From Rossellomorea sp. BNER (GTDB lineage Bacteria; Bacillota; Bacilli; Bacillales; Bacillaceae_B), in NCBI GenBank assembly GCA_024213275.1, contig JANAVG010000008.1, positions 99,392-163,391 of the forward strand: DNA of 64,000 nt, given 5' to 3'. Positions 17,452 through 25,012 of the stretch are shown one piece after another. Under the pieces are notes generated by a model. The model ran no database searches and was not told where the DNA came from. It saw only the letters and a program-made list of their open reading frames with translations. Made by a program: the position numbers and the translations under genes. Numbering within the stretch: the first letter of the stretch is position 1; each line of letters starts with the position of its first letter.

Positions 17452-18507
17452 ATGAACAGATTTTCATCAAAAAGATGGCTCGGCGAACGAATCTCGTTCT
17501 TAATGGACCTAACTGCTGTTAAAAAGATCTTTATTTTAGCTATTGTCACAATCCTGGTGTTAATTATAAGTACTGGTCTTGGAGATATGAACATTAAACC
17601 ATGGACGGTTGTTTCCGTGTTTTTCGGAGGGGGGACTGAGCTTGAGCAGCTTGTTGTTCAATCCTTTCGTTTACCGAGGATCCTTATTGCTCTGTTAGCT
17701 GGTATGGCTTTAGCGGTTGCCGGGGGAATTCTTCAAGGAATGATACGGAACCCCCTCGCATCTCCTGACATTATTGGGATTACGGGTGGAGCGGGAGCTG
17801 CGGTTGTTGGATTTTTATCTCTTTTTAGTGATGAAAATAATACCCTAACGGTTAGTATACATTGGCTTCCGATGGCGGCCTTTCTGGGTGCTACTGTCAT
17901 TGCATTTCTCGTCTATTTTTTAGCGTGGCGAAATGGGGTATCCCCTATTCGACTCGTACTAATAGGTATTGGTATAACAGCATTAATGCAAGCAACAACA
18001 ACGATGTTCATGATACTAGGACCTATCTATCGAGCAAGTCAGGCAAATATTTGGATTACCGGAACAGTGAATGCATCTAATTGGACGGATGTTTATGTGA
18101 TGTTACCTTGGATTCTTGTCCTTATTGCTTTTGCATTTTTCCTCGCAAGAAATGTTAATATCCAAGAGCTTGGAGATGAAATTGCTACAAGTGTTGGGGG
18201 ACATGTTCAGAAACAACGATTCCTATTGCTATTGTTATCAACAGCATTAGTTGGAGGAGCCGTTGCTTTTGCAGGTGGAATTGGGTTTGTTGGATTAATG
18301 GCACCGCATATGGCAAGACGATTAGTGGGATCCTCTTTTGGTGCATTATTGCCTACAGCTGCTTTACTTGGAGGATCGCTTGTCATGTTAGCCGACCTTA
18401 TTGGAAGAACGTTATTTTTACCTTTAGAAGTTCCGGCTGGGGTCTTCACTGCAGCGATTGGAGCTCCTTACTTTATATACTTACTATTCAAAACGAAGAA
18501 TGCATAA
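17452..18507 (+). CDS. Iron-siderophore ABC permease (FecCD family), subunit 2
   Basis: A 351-residue second FecCD permease. It shows PRILIALLAGMALAVAGGILQGMIRNPLASPDIIGI and the coupling loop GGIGFVGLMAPHMAR. A 25-residue hydrophilic N-terminal extension precedes the first helix. It forms a heterodimer with the preceding permease; the spacing of three bases implies coupled translation. It resembles B. subtilis YfhA. The Fur-controlled operon continues with the ATPase. Confidence 0.94.
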   Translation: MNRFSSKRWLGERISFLMDLTAVKKIFILAIVTILVLIISTGLGDMNIKPWTVVSVFFGGGTELEQLVVQSFRLPRILIALLAGMALAVAGGILQGMIRNPLASPDIIGITGGAGAAVVGFLSLFSDENNTLTVSIHWLPMAAFLGATVIAFLVYFLAWRNGVSPIRLVLIGIGITALMQATTTMFMILGPIYRASQANIWITGTVNASNWTDVYVMLPWILVLIAFAFFLARNVNIQELGDEIATSVGGHVQKQRFLLLLLSTALVGGAVAFAGGIGFVGLMAPHMARRLVGSSFGALLPTAALLGGSLVMLADLIGRTLFLPLEVPAGVFTAAIGAPYFIYLLFKTKNA

Positions 18508-18534
18508 CCCTACGGAAAGAAGGAGTGGATCTAA

Positions 18535-19353
18535 ATGTCCGAACTATTAAAAACAGACGCATTAACACTTGGCTATGGAGATTCGATCATTATTAAAGAG
18601 CTTGATATAGAGATTCCAAAAGGCGAGATAACCGTGTTTATTGGTGGGAATGGATGTGGAAAATCTACACTTCTTCGCTCTATGGCCAGATTGCTTAAAC
18701 CAAAAATGGGTTCAGTGATGTTGGATGGAAGTGCTATTTCAAAATTGTCGACAAAAGAAGTGGCCCGTAAAATGGCCATTCTTCCACAATCACCGTCTGC
18801 TCCTGAAGGGTTAACTGTTCTTCAGCTTGTAAAACAAGGGAGGTATCCACATCAAACCTGGCTTAAGCAGTGGTCCCAGAAAGATGAGGAGATTGTCCGG
18901 AATGCTCTAAAAGCGACTAAGATGGAAGATTTTCAAGATCGGAAGGTTGATGAATTATCAGGAGGTCAAAGGCAGCGAGCTTGGATTGCCTTAACCCTTG
19001 CCCAGGATACGGATATTATTTTGCTTGATGAACCAACTACCTATTTGGATATGACGCATCAAATAGAAATCCTAGATTTGCTTTTTGAACTAAATGAGCA
19101 AGAAGAGAGAACAATTGTAATGGTGCTTCATGATTTAAATCTTGCCTGCCGCTATGCTCATAATATTGTAGCCATCAAAAATCAACAGATCTATGCTCAA
19201 GGAAAGCCTGAAGAGGTGATAAGCTGTGAGCTAGTAAAAAATGTTTTTGATATGAACTGTCAGGTTACGAGTGACCCACTTTTTGGGACACCATTATGTA
19301 TTCCGCATGGTAGAGGAAGATGTATCATGCAAGAGGTGGCCCAATCTGTATGA
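18535..19353 (+). CDS. Iron-siderophore ABC ATPase
   Basis: A 272-residue ABC ATPase. Walker A is GGNGCGKST at 37-45, the signature is LSGGQRQRAWIAL, and Walker B is DIILLDEPTTYLD, followed by the H-loop MVLHDLN. The late cysteine-bearing tail with PHGRGRC is unusual but common in this subgroup. It resembles B. subtilis YusV, the ATPase shared by several hydroxamate/catecholate systems, and here sits in the same operon as its permeases. The next gene overlaps its stop by four bases. Confidence 0.94.
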   Translation: MSELLKTDALTLGYGDSIIIKELDIEIPKGEITVFIGGNGCGKSTLLRSMARLLKPKMGSVMLDGSAISKLSTKEVARKMAILPQSPSAPEGLTVLQLVKQGRYPHQTWLKQWSQKDEEIVRNALKATKMEDFQDRKVDELSGGQRQRAWIALTLAQDTDIILLDEPTTYLDMTHQIEILDLLFELNEQEERTIVMVLHDLNLACRYAHNIVAIKNQQIYAQGKPEEVISCELVKNVFDMNCQVTSDPLFGTPLCIPHGRGRCIMQEVAQSV

Positions 19354-20141
19354 GCATGGCCCTACTGTCAAGTGAGGAATTGAAGTGGCTTAAAAACTTT
19401 CGATTTGTCACTGATATCCGTCATGTAGAAAGCAACCGATTGTTCTCTGTTAAAGATTTGATGGAAACAGAAAAAATGAGCTCTTTCTTATCAGAACATT
19501 ATGATCAAATGGGAAGTCAGGATCCTATTGTCGCAGGTTCTCTTTTCATGAAAAGATATGCGTTTCTTTCAGTGATTGGCCTATTTAGTATGACAATGCT
19601 CGGTAAACGGCTTGATTTTTCCCCTCAAAATGTTTATATCATTGATGATGAAAAGAATGGAATGTGGATGCCAGCGTTTTATTTGAAGGATTCTTCTGCT
19701 ACAGAAATAGGTCCTTCTTTGTCAGAAAGAAAAGAATACATCACCCATCTATTTAAGGATCACTTAAACCTCATTATGACTAGTGTTAGAAAGGTAACAA
19801 AGCTATCTAGTTTGATCATGTGGGAGAATGTTGCGGTTTATATTTATTGGCTATATGAAACCGTAAAAGACCATCCTTCTTTAGTCGGAGTAGGTAACCA
19901 AGCTGTGAAGGATTTTGCTTTGTTATTAGAGGAGACAGAGGCCGGCCTATTTGGGGAATATCATAAAAACCCTCTCAAAAGATACTATTCTGAAAAAGTA
20001 AAAGTTGATGGTATCGAGGAAAAGGTTAGAGTGAGAAAAACGTGTTGCTTTTCCTATGACTTAACTGGGGGAGAGAGGTTGCGTTGTAATTCGTGTCCAC
20101 AGACATGTAATATAAGAACTAGAAAGGGGACTACCGTATGA
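19350..20141 (+). CDS. FhuF-like ferric-siderophore reductase
   Basis: A 263-residue cytoplasmic protein whose C-terminus carries the FhuF-type 2Fe-2S motif: Cys232-Cys233, then Cys246 and Cys249 (CC-x12-C-x2-C), plus Cys253. Such proteins reduce Fe3+ held by an imported siderophore so that iron is released. I start it at 19350, the ATGA overlap with the ATPase gene, because AGAGGTGG lies just upstream; a longer frame from 19320 lies inside the ATPase. Being last but one in a Fur-controlled uptake operon supports the assignment. Sequence similarity beyond the cysteine motif is low, so the subclass is uncertain. Confidence 0.82.
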   Translation: MSMALLSSEELKWLKNFRFVTDIRHVESNRLFSVKDLMETEKMSSFLSEHYDQMGSQDPIVAGSLFMKRYAFLSVIGLFSMTMLGKRLDFSPQNVYIIDDEKNGMWMPAFYLKDSSATEIGPSLSERKEYITHLFKDHLNLIMTSVRKVTKLSSLIMWENVAVYIYWLYETVKDHPSLVGVGNQAVKDFALLLEETEAGLFGEYHKNPLKRYYSEKVKVDGIEEKVRVRKTCCFSYDLTGGERLRCNSCPQTCNIRTRKGTTV

Positions 20142-20377
20142 AGGACTTTAACGAAAAGTTTGATGCTCTCATTGAAAAATATACAGAGCTGCTCATTGGG
20201 GAAACATCTTCTGAAATGAAAGATAAAGTCACCAAATATGTCCTTTATTCTTATATCGCGAAATCAATGCCACCCCTGGCAAAACACTGGAACTCTCTAT
20301 ATCCTGAAGGGAAAGAAGAGATGAAAAAACTTGTTCAGGAAATTAAAACATTAAATGAAGATAAAAAAGACTCCTAA
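20138..20377 (+). CDS. yusU: YusU-like small protein (DUF2573)
   Basis: A 79-residue, mostly helical, charged protein beginning MKDFNEKFDALIEKYTELL, with a central YVLYSYIAKSMPPLAKHW segment. Its ATG overlaps the reductase stop by four bases. In B. subtilis yusU lies next to yusV, the matching ATPase gene, and the conserved pairing supports the name. Function is unknown; operon membership suggests a part in siderophore iron handling. Confidence 0.75.
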   Translation: MKDFNEKFDALIEKYTELLIGETSSEMKDKVTKYVLYSYIAKSMPPLAKHWNSLYPEGKEEMKKLVQEIKTLNEDKKDS

Positions 20378-20428
20378 TCCGGTACTTAACGAATACTTTG
20401 CTTAAAATGAAAGTACCTAAATTTTTTA

Positions 20429-20474
20429 AAAAGGACAGACTCCGCGCTTAAAATGCGAAGTCTGTCCTTTTTTA
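20429..20474 (+). terminator. Terminator of the siderophore operon
   Basis: AAAGGACAGACT pairs with AGTCTGTCCTTT and GCGC/GCG bases extend the stem toward the loop; a T6 run follows. It lies about 50 bp past the yusU stop. Confidence 0.9.
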
Positions 20475-20539
20475 CAAGTTCATCAAAACCTAAATATAAT
20501 TTCTAAGGTTAGCTTATTATCCTTCACTAAAAATCTATG

Positions 20540-20592
20540 GATAATACAGTAATTCCTACTTGACTTATAGGAATTACTGTATTATCTTTTTT
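20540..20592 (+). promoter_or_regulatory. Perfect 19-bp inverted repeat with T run before tcyP
   Basis: The 19 bases at 20540-20558 (ending ACAGTAATTCCTA) pair without mismatch with 20568-20586, leaving a nine-base loop, and six Ts follow. It has the shape of an intrinsic terminator, 34 bp before the tcyP start. TTGACT in the loop could be a -35. The TAGGAATT word recalls sites of the cysteine regulator CymR, a known controller of tcyP in B. subtilis; that link is from memory and inference. Confidence 0.7.
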
Positions 20593-20625
20593 AAGTATAT
20601 TTATGAAAATAAAGGAGGGGAAAAA

Positions 20626-22023
20626 ATGACAACTACTTTTGTCATCCTGAACATAGCTGTATTGCTTCTTGTCATCATTGGATTATTTTTTATGCAAAAG
20701 AAGCACGTGTCATTTTCAAAGCGTGTATTTACAGCACTAGGTGTCGGAATTATTTTAGGTTTTATTCTCCAGTTTGCATATGGGGGTTCTGATTCTGAAG
20801 TCGTTACTGCGACAACAGAATGGTTTAATATTGTTGGAAACGGTTATGTGAAATTATTGCAAATGATTGTTATGCCGCTAGTTTTTATATCCATTTTGAC
20901 TGCTTTTACCCGTTTAAAGCTTACTTCAAATATAGGGAAAATCAGTGTCCTTATCATTGGGATTCTACTTGGAACAACGGCTGTAGCAGCTGTGATTGGA
21001 ATTGCCACTTCCTTCGCATTTGACCTCGAAGCGGTTCAAATTGAACAAGGGGATGCAGAGCTTGAACGTGCATCACAGTTAGAGGAACGGCAAAGCGGGT
21101 TAGAAGGTAAAACAATGCCTCAGCAAATCATTGAATTATTGCCAGCAAATCCATTTTTAGATTTAACAGGTGCTCGACCAACCTCAACGATTGCAGTCGT
21201 TATTTTCGCTGCTTTCATTGGGATGGCTTATCTTGGAGTAAAACGGAAACAGCCTGAACAAGCTGAGTTGTTTTCCAAATTAGTTGAAGCTATTTACGCT
21301 ATTGTCATGCGCGTGGTAACTCTTATTCTACGCTTAACTCCGTACGGTGTATTAGCAATCATGGCTAAAACCGTTGCAACAAGTGATATTGGTGCGATTA
21401 TGAGTCTTGGTAAATTTGTTATCGCTTCCTATGTAGCATTATTGGCTATGTTCTTAATTCATTTAGTATTATTAACACTAACAGGATTAAATCCTGTCAC
21501 ATTTATGAAAAAAGCATTCCCTGTGCTAACATTTGCCTTTACAGCTAGATCGAGCGCAGGTGCACTGCCTCTAAACATTAAAACTCAAAGAAGTTTAGGG
21601 GTATCAGATGGTATTGCGAACTTTGCAGGATCATTCGGGTTATCAATTGGCCAGAATGGTTGTGCTGGTATCTACCCAGCCATGCTTGCCATTATGATTG
21701 CGCCAACTGTTGGGATCGACCCTTTATCTCCATCTTTCCTTGCATCAGTTGTGGCTATCGTAGCAATCAGTTCATTCGGAGTGGCTGGAGTTGGTGGTGG
21801 AGCAACATTTGCTGCATTACTTGTACTCTCAGCATTGAATTTACCTGTAGGCTTAGCGGGTTTATTAATATCAATAGAACCGCTAATTGATATGGGACGT
21901 ACGGCGGTAAATGTAAGCGGAGCAATGACTTCTGGAGTTATTACAAGTAAAGTAACGAAAGATATCGACATGGTAGCTTATAACGACCGTTCAAATCAAA
22001 TAGAGGCTGAAGCACAAATGTAG
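20626..22023 (+). CDS. tcyP: L-cystine symporter TcyP
   Basis: A 465-residue member of the dicarboxylate/amino acid:cation symporter family. The conserved features are the KLLQMIVMPLVFISIL helix, the serine-rich re-entrant loop FAFTARSSAGALPLNI, and the late PTVGIDPLSPSFLASVVAI and IDMGRTAVNVSGAMTSG blocks that shape the substrate site. The ATG at 20626 has AAAGGAGGGG upstream; an earlier frame lacks a ribosome site. This branch matches the B. subtilis sodium-cystine importer. It is monocistronic, preceded by the striking inverted repeat and followed by a family A hairpin. Confidence 0.92.
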   Translation: MTTTFVILNIAVLLLVIIGLFFMQKKHVSFSKRVFTALGVGIILGFILQFAYGGSDSEVVTATTEWFNIVGNGYVKLLQMIVMPLVFISILTAFTRLKLTSNIGKISVLIIGILLGTTAVAAVIGIATSFAFDLEAVQIEQGDAELERASQLEERQSGLEGKTMPQQIIELLPANPFLDLTGARPTSTIAVVIFAAFIGMAYLGVKRKQPEQAELFSKLVEAIYAIVMRVVTLILRLTPYGVLAIMAKTVATSDIGAIMSLGKFVIASYVALLAMFLIHLVLLTLTGLNPVTFMKKAFPVLTFAFTARSSAGALPLNIKTQRSLGVSDGIANFAGSFGLSIGQNGCAGIYPAMLAIMIAPTVGIDPLSPSFLASVVAIVAISSFGVAGVGGGATFAALLVLSALNLPVGLAGLLISIEPLIDMGRTAVNVSGAMTSGVITSKVTKDIDMVAYNDRSNQIEAEAQM

Positions 22024-22039
22024 TAAGGGAATAAAAACA

Positions 22040-22155
22040 GGGCTGTCCCACAAGGAGTCCGGAACCAGATTTTTATAGAAGATGCTTTGAGGGTTTCTTC
22101 TATATTCTGAAATCGTGGTTTCTGACAACATTGTTTTGGGGCAGCCTTGTTTTTT
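22040..22155. repeat. Family A dispersed hairpin repeat, copy 3
   Basis: GGGCTGTCCC near 22041 faces GGGGCAGCC near 22137; inside, TATAGAAGA faces TCTTCTATA. A T run follows the right arm, so this copy can act as the tcyP terminator. The remaining bases to 22398 are a family C element and AT-rich sequence. Confidence 0.72.
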
Positions 22156-22176
22156 ATTCCTAAGGTCTTTATTATA

Positions 22177-22286
22177 GGCTGTATTCTAAAAGATTGTTGT
22201 TTATTAAGAACATAAATTTTTGTGAAAAGGTTGGTCTTCGCTGCAACCAACCCTTCTCAAATAACAACAATGTTTAAAAAACAGCC
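22177..22286. mobile_element. Family C MITE-like element, 110-bp copy
   Basis: Ends GGCTGT and ACAGCC are inverted, followed inward by AAGATTGTTG and CAACAATG. The element is flanked by a perfect 8-bp direct repeat TTATTATA at 22169-22176 and 22287-22294. It has no gene. A central ACCAACC/GGTTGGT pair adds an inner stem around TCTTCGCTGCA. Confidence 0.85.
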
Positions 22287-22398
22287 TTATTATAAAACTC
22301 CTAAGAAGTTAGGACCTTATAACCACTGTGAAAATAAATTTTAGTTAGTTATAAAAGACCATCTAAATGTGAATTTATCCACTTAAAATTCTCAATAT

Positions 22399-22740
22399 TT
22401 AATGAAGATTTTGATATGGAAATTGTGATGCATATTGTTGATGTTGTTGATAGGATTGTTGCATCTTCTGTTGATCCACTGCTTCGAGTTTATACCAACC
22501 TTTTCTAAACATGGCGTTATACATTTCTCTTTGAGCGTTTTGGGTTTCATTAAAAATGGTCAATAAATCTTGATACAATGCTTGATGACTAGCTTCATTA
22601 AGAGCAGTACAATAAGCATCCGTCATATACTTTTCCATTGAAAGTACATCATTTACAAAATCCCGTTCATTCATTTGAGGTGTTTGTGGAATCTGAACTT
22701 TCGGGTTTTGGATTTTAGACTGATTCTGATTAGGCTGCAT
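22399..22740 (-). CDS. CotF-family spore coat protein
   Basis: A 113-residue protein with a Gln/Asn/Pro-rich N-terminus and a helical CotF-type domain from about 24 (ERDFVNDVLSMEKYMTDAYCTALNEA). The tail is rich in Gln and Tyr (SYQQHQQYASQFPYQN). The family are components of the inner spore coat, made late in the mother cell. A related gene lies 321 bp upstream on the same strand, and two family B repeats fill the gap. It corresponds in position to the yusN area of B. subtilis. Confidence 0.85.
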   Translation of the reverse strand: MQPNQNQSKIQNPKVQIPQTPQMNERDFVNDVLSMEKYMTDAYCTALNEASHQALYQDLLTIFNETQNAQREMYNAMFRKGWYKLEAVDQQKMQQSYQQHQQYASQFPYQNLH

Positions 22741-22810
22741 TATTTGACCTCCTTCGAGTAAATAGAAGATATGACGAATTTAACAGATCCTCTGGAAAGG
22801 CGCTTCCGCT

Positions 22811-23062
22811 TTTCTAGTGTCCAGCTCCAGCGCCTAGGCCTTCGAGACATAAGCCAAGCCTCTGAGGAAGGGGGAAAACACCCTACCTCAGAGGCTACTT
22901 ATGCTTGTCAGGCCTGTTCGAGGCGTTTCCGCTTTTCTAGTGTCCAGCTCCAGCGCCTAGGCCTTCGAGTCATAAGCCAATCCTCGGATGAAGGGAAAAA
23001 GCGCCCTTCCTCCGAGGCTCGGCTTATGCTTGTCAGGCCTGTTCGAGGCGCTTCCGCTTTTC
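22811..23062 (-). repeat. Family B repeat, two tandem copies with different stems
   Basis: Copies at about 22811-22935 and 22936-23062. The outer parts match the 10.6-kb copies, but the inner stems do not: GCCTCTGAGGAAGGG (22858-22872) pairs with 22881-22895 with one mismatch, and CCTCGGATGAAGGG (22982-22995) pairs with 23004-23017 with one mismatch. The right edge TTTTCTAGTA gives the TAG stop of the adjacent minus-strand gene. Confidence 0.9.
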
Positions 23063-23310
23063 TAGTAATGTTGTGGATTTAAATGTGCTAATATTTGTTC
23101 ATAGTGACGTTGATGCATTTGTCCGCATCTTTCAACTTCTGCTTTTAGCTCCGCATCCTGACATTGTGTTGCAGCAAAGTGTGCTTTCTTCATAGCTAAT
23201 AAGTTCCAGGCAAGCATGTCATTTAAGTATAATAAATCCTTTGTTGTTAGCACATGTGGGGGTTGCTCCATATACCCTTGTTGTGTGCTTCCTTGTGGCT
23301 GTTGTTGCAT
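23062..23310 (-). CDS. yusN: Small CotF-like spore coat protein (YusN-like)
   Basis: An 82-residue protein. It starts MQQQPQGSTQQGYMEQPPHV and continues with a CotF-type helical domain (LTTKDLLYLNDMLAWNLLAMKKAHFAATQ). The start at 23310 has a strong AAAAAAGGAGGG ribosome site; a longer frame lacks one. It is probably a coat component made late in sporulation. Its TAG stop at 23062-23064 is part of the family B repeat edge. Position next to fadM-like and fadNAE genes matches B. subtilis yusN. Confidence 0.82.
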   Translation of the reverse strand: MQQQPQGSTQQGYMEQPPHVLTTKDLLYLNDMLAWNLLAMKKAHFAATQCQDAELKAEVERCGQMHQRHYEQILAHLNPQHY

Positions 23311-23484
23311 AGCAAATCCCTCCTTTTTTCCTTTGTTATTTTTCCATATAAAACTCAAGCTATACTTAACCTGACAAATTTCGATCATATTTTTGTGAGC
23401 AAATGTTTAACTATATTCAAAAAAGGATAAAAGTGATAAAATAAAGGTGTGAAAAAAGTAGGGATTTTCCTGTTTCATCACAAT

Positions 23485-23498
23485 AGTAAGCGTTTTCA
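23485..23498 (+). promoter_or_regulatory. cre-like site before the proline dehydrogenase gene
   Basis: AGTAAGCGTTTTCA matches the catabolite-responsive element consensus TGNAANCGNWNNCA with one mismatch at the first base. It lies 28 bp upstream of the start codon, where CcpA binding would repress. Inferred from pattern. Confidence 0.55.
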
Positions 23499-23525
23499 TT
23501 TAGAGCAATCAGGGGGAATGCAACT

Positions 23526-24443
23526 TTGGAACAGCTAATGCGTAATTTCTTTTTATTTTTATCCAAAAATCGGGCTTTAACAAAGCTTGCTAAAAGGTAT
23601 GGATTGCGTTTTGGTGTCGCACGATTTGTTGCAGGTGAATCTATTAAACAAGCAGTAAATGTAATAAAAGAATTGAATAATAAAGGATTAGTAGTCACAA
23701 TTGACTATTTAGGAGAATTTGTCGATAACGAAAAAGAAGCAAATGAGATGGCAGATCATTGTGTTTTGGCCGTAGAGGCGATTGGACGTGAAAGGATTAA
23801 ATCTCAGCTTTCTTTAAAAATGACGTCAATGGGTCTTGACCTATCAGAAGAAATCGTTATGAAAAACATGAGAAAAATCTTAGAAGCAGCTAAAAAGAAT
23901 GATGTTTTCGTAACCATTGATATGGAAGACTATTCACGTTGCGGCAAAACCATAGATATCTTCAAGAAATTAAAAACAGAGTACGACAATATTGGGACGG
24001 TTATACAGGCATATCTATACCGTACTGAAAAAGACATGGATGAACTGAATCAATACTCTCCAAATTTACGACTTGTAAAAGGGGCTTATAAAGAATCTCC
24101 GGATGTTGCTTTTCCTGTAAAAAAAGACGTTGATAATAATTTTAAGAAAATTATTAAAATGCATCTTCTTAATGGAAATTATACGGCCGTGGCTACACAT
24201 GATGATGAGATGATTGAATATACAAAACAACTAGTAGAAGAACATAATATACCATTCGATCAATTCGAGTTTCAAATGCTTTATGGAATTCGTGAAGAGA
24301 GACAGCTCGAATTGTCTCAAGAAGGTTATAAAATGCGAGTCTACGTTCCATACGGTACAGATTGGTATGGTTACTTCATGAGAAGACTTGCTGAAAGACC
24401 AGCAAATGTTGCCTTTGTCTTAAAGGGAATGGTAACAAAATAA
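23526..24443 (+). CDS. fadM: Proline dehydrogenase
   Basis: A 305-residue TIM-barrel flavoenzyme that oxidises proline to pyrroline-5-carboxylate. Visible motifs include LVVTIDYLGEFV, SQLSLKMTSMGLD, VTIDMEDYSRCGKT, RLVKGAYKESPDVAFP, TAVATHDDEMIEY and FEFQMLYGIREERQ, ending YGTDWYGYFMRRLAERPAN, all typical of the monofunctional Gram-positive enzymes. The start is TTG after AGGGGGAAT; an ATG four codons on is possible. B. subtilis has a second proline dehydrogenase gene (yusM/fadM) at this place beside fadNAE. A cre-like site suggests carbon control. Confidence 0.9.
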   Translation: MEQLMRNFFLFLSKNRALTKLAKRYGLRFGVARFVAGESIKQAVNVIKELNNKGLVVTIDYLGEFVDNEKEANEMADHCVLAVEAIGRERIKSQLSLKMTSMGLDLSEEIVMKNMRKILEAAKKNDVFVTIDMEDYSRCGKTIDIFKKLKTEYDNIGTVIQAYLYRTEKDMDELNQYSPNLRLVKGAYKESPDVAFPVKKDVDNNFKKIIKMHLLNGNYTAVATHDDEMIEYTKQLVEEHNIPFDQFEFQMLYGIREERQLELSQEGYKMRVYVPYGTDWYGYFMRRLAERPANVAFVLKGMVTK

Positions 24444-24471
24444 CTGATTGGGTTGCCCTTGGAGCAATTGG

Positions 24472-24503
24472 ATCCGCTTTAGGTGGTTTCAATTGCTTTT
24501 TTG
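24472..24503 (+). terminator. Terminator of the proline dehydrogenase gene
   Basis: AGCAATTG at 24473-24480 pairs with CAATTGCT at 24490-24497, followed by a T run. Confidence 0.8.
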
Positions 24504-24554
24504 AGGGTGTTTATTTGTAGAAAACGATAATATTTCTCTATCGATTAATGAGGG

Positions 24555-24715
24555 TCTCAAAGGAGTGGAATGAGGTTGTGATGTTGGGAAAAAGCCGAAA
24601 TGGGGGCCTCAAAAGAGTAGAATGAAGCCCTGAAAAAGCGAAAAATCCAAAATGAGGGCCTCCAAAGAGCCTAATGAAGCCCTGAAAAAGCAGAGAATCC
24701 AAAATGAGGACCTCA
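24555..24715. repeat. Tandem 52-bp repeats, about three units
   Basis: Units start at TCTC 24555, CCTC 24607 and CCTC 24659, with a fourth start at 24711; spacing is exactly 52 bp. The two right units share GAATGAAGCCCTGAAAAAGC-type and ATCCAAAATGAGG segments; the left unit is diverged. The style (short purine-rich blocks around GAG/CTC words) resembles the 101-bp array at the window start. Confidence 0.85.
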
Positions 24716-24825
24716 ATGGATCTCTCTGAAAACTCTTCTCATCTCACCTCATCAACCAATTTAAAAAAGCTTCGGTTTTTCTTATGGGCGACTAATGCGC
24801 CTAACACCCGGTACAAAAAACTCAC

Positions 24826-25012
24826 GTAGAAAAGGAAAAAAACCTTTCTAAGTGACTCTTTTAGACTTGTTCAAGGCGTTCCACATTTCTAGTGTCCAGT
24901 TCCAGCGCCTAGGTCCTCGAGACATAAGGCAAGCCCCATAGAAAGGGGAAAGGCACTTTCTATGGGGCTCGTCTTATGCATGTCAGAGTTGTTCAAGGCG
25001 CTTCCGCTTTTC
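24826..25012 (-). repeat. Family B repeat, one full and one decayed copy
   Basis: The full copy (about 24893-25012) has inner arms GCCCCATAGAAAG (24933-24945) and 24956-24968, paired perfectly over 13 bp with a sequence unlike other copies. A decayed copy lies at about 24826-24893. The right edge TTTTCTTATTG provides the stop of the YuzL-like gene. Confidence 0.85.

Noticed and set aside
16572-18449. Long minus-strand frames opposite the siderophore permease genes
   Set aside because: They are antisense shadows of well-supported membrane protein genes.
22771-23082. 103-codon plus-strand frame across the two family B copies at 22.8-23.1 kb
   Set aside because: The product is an internal duplication created by the repeat (RRFRFSSVQLQRLGLR twice), with no ribosome site.
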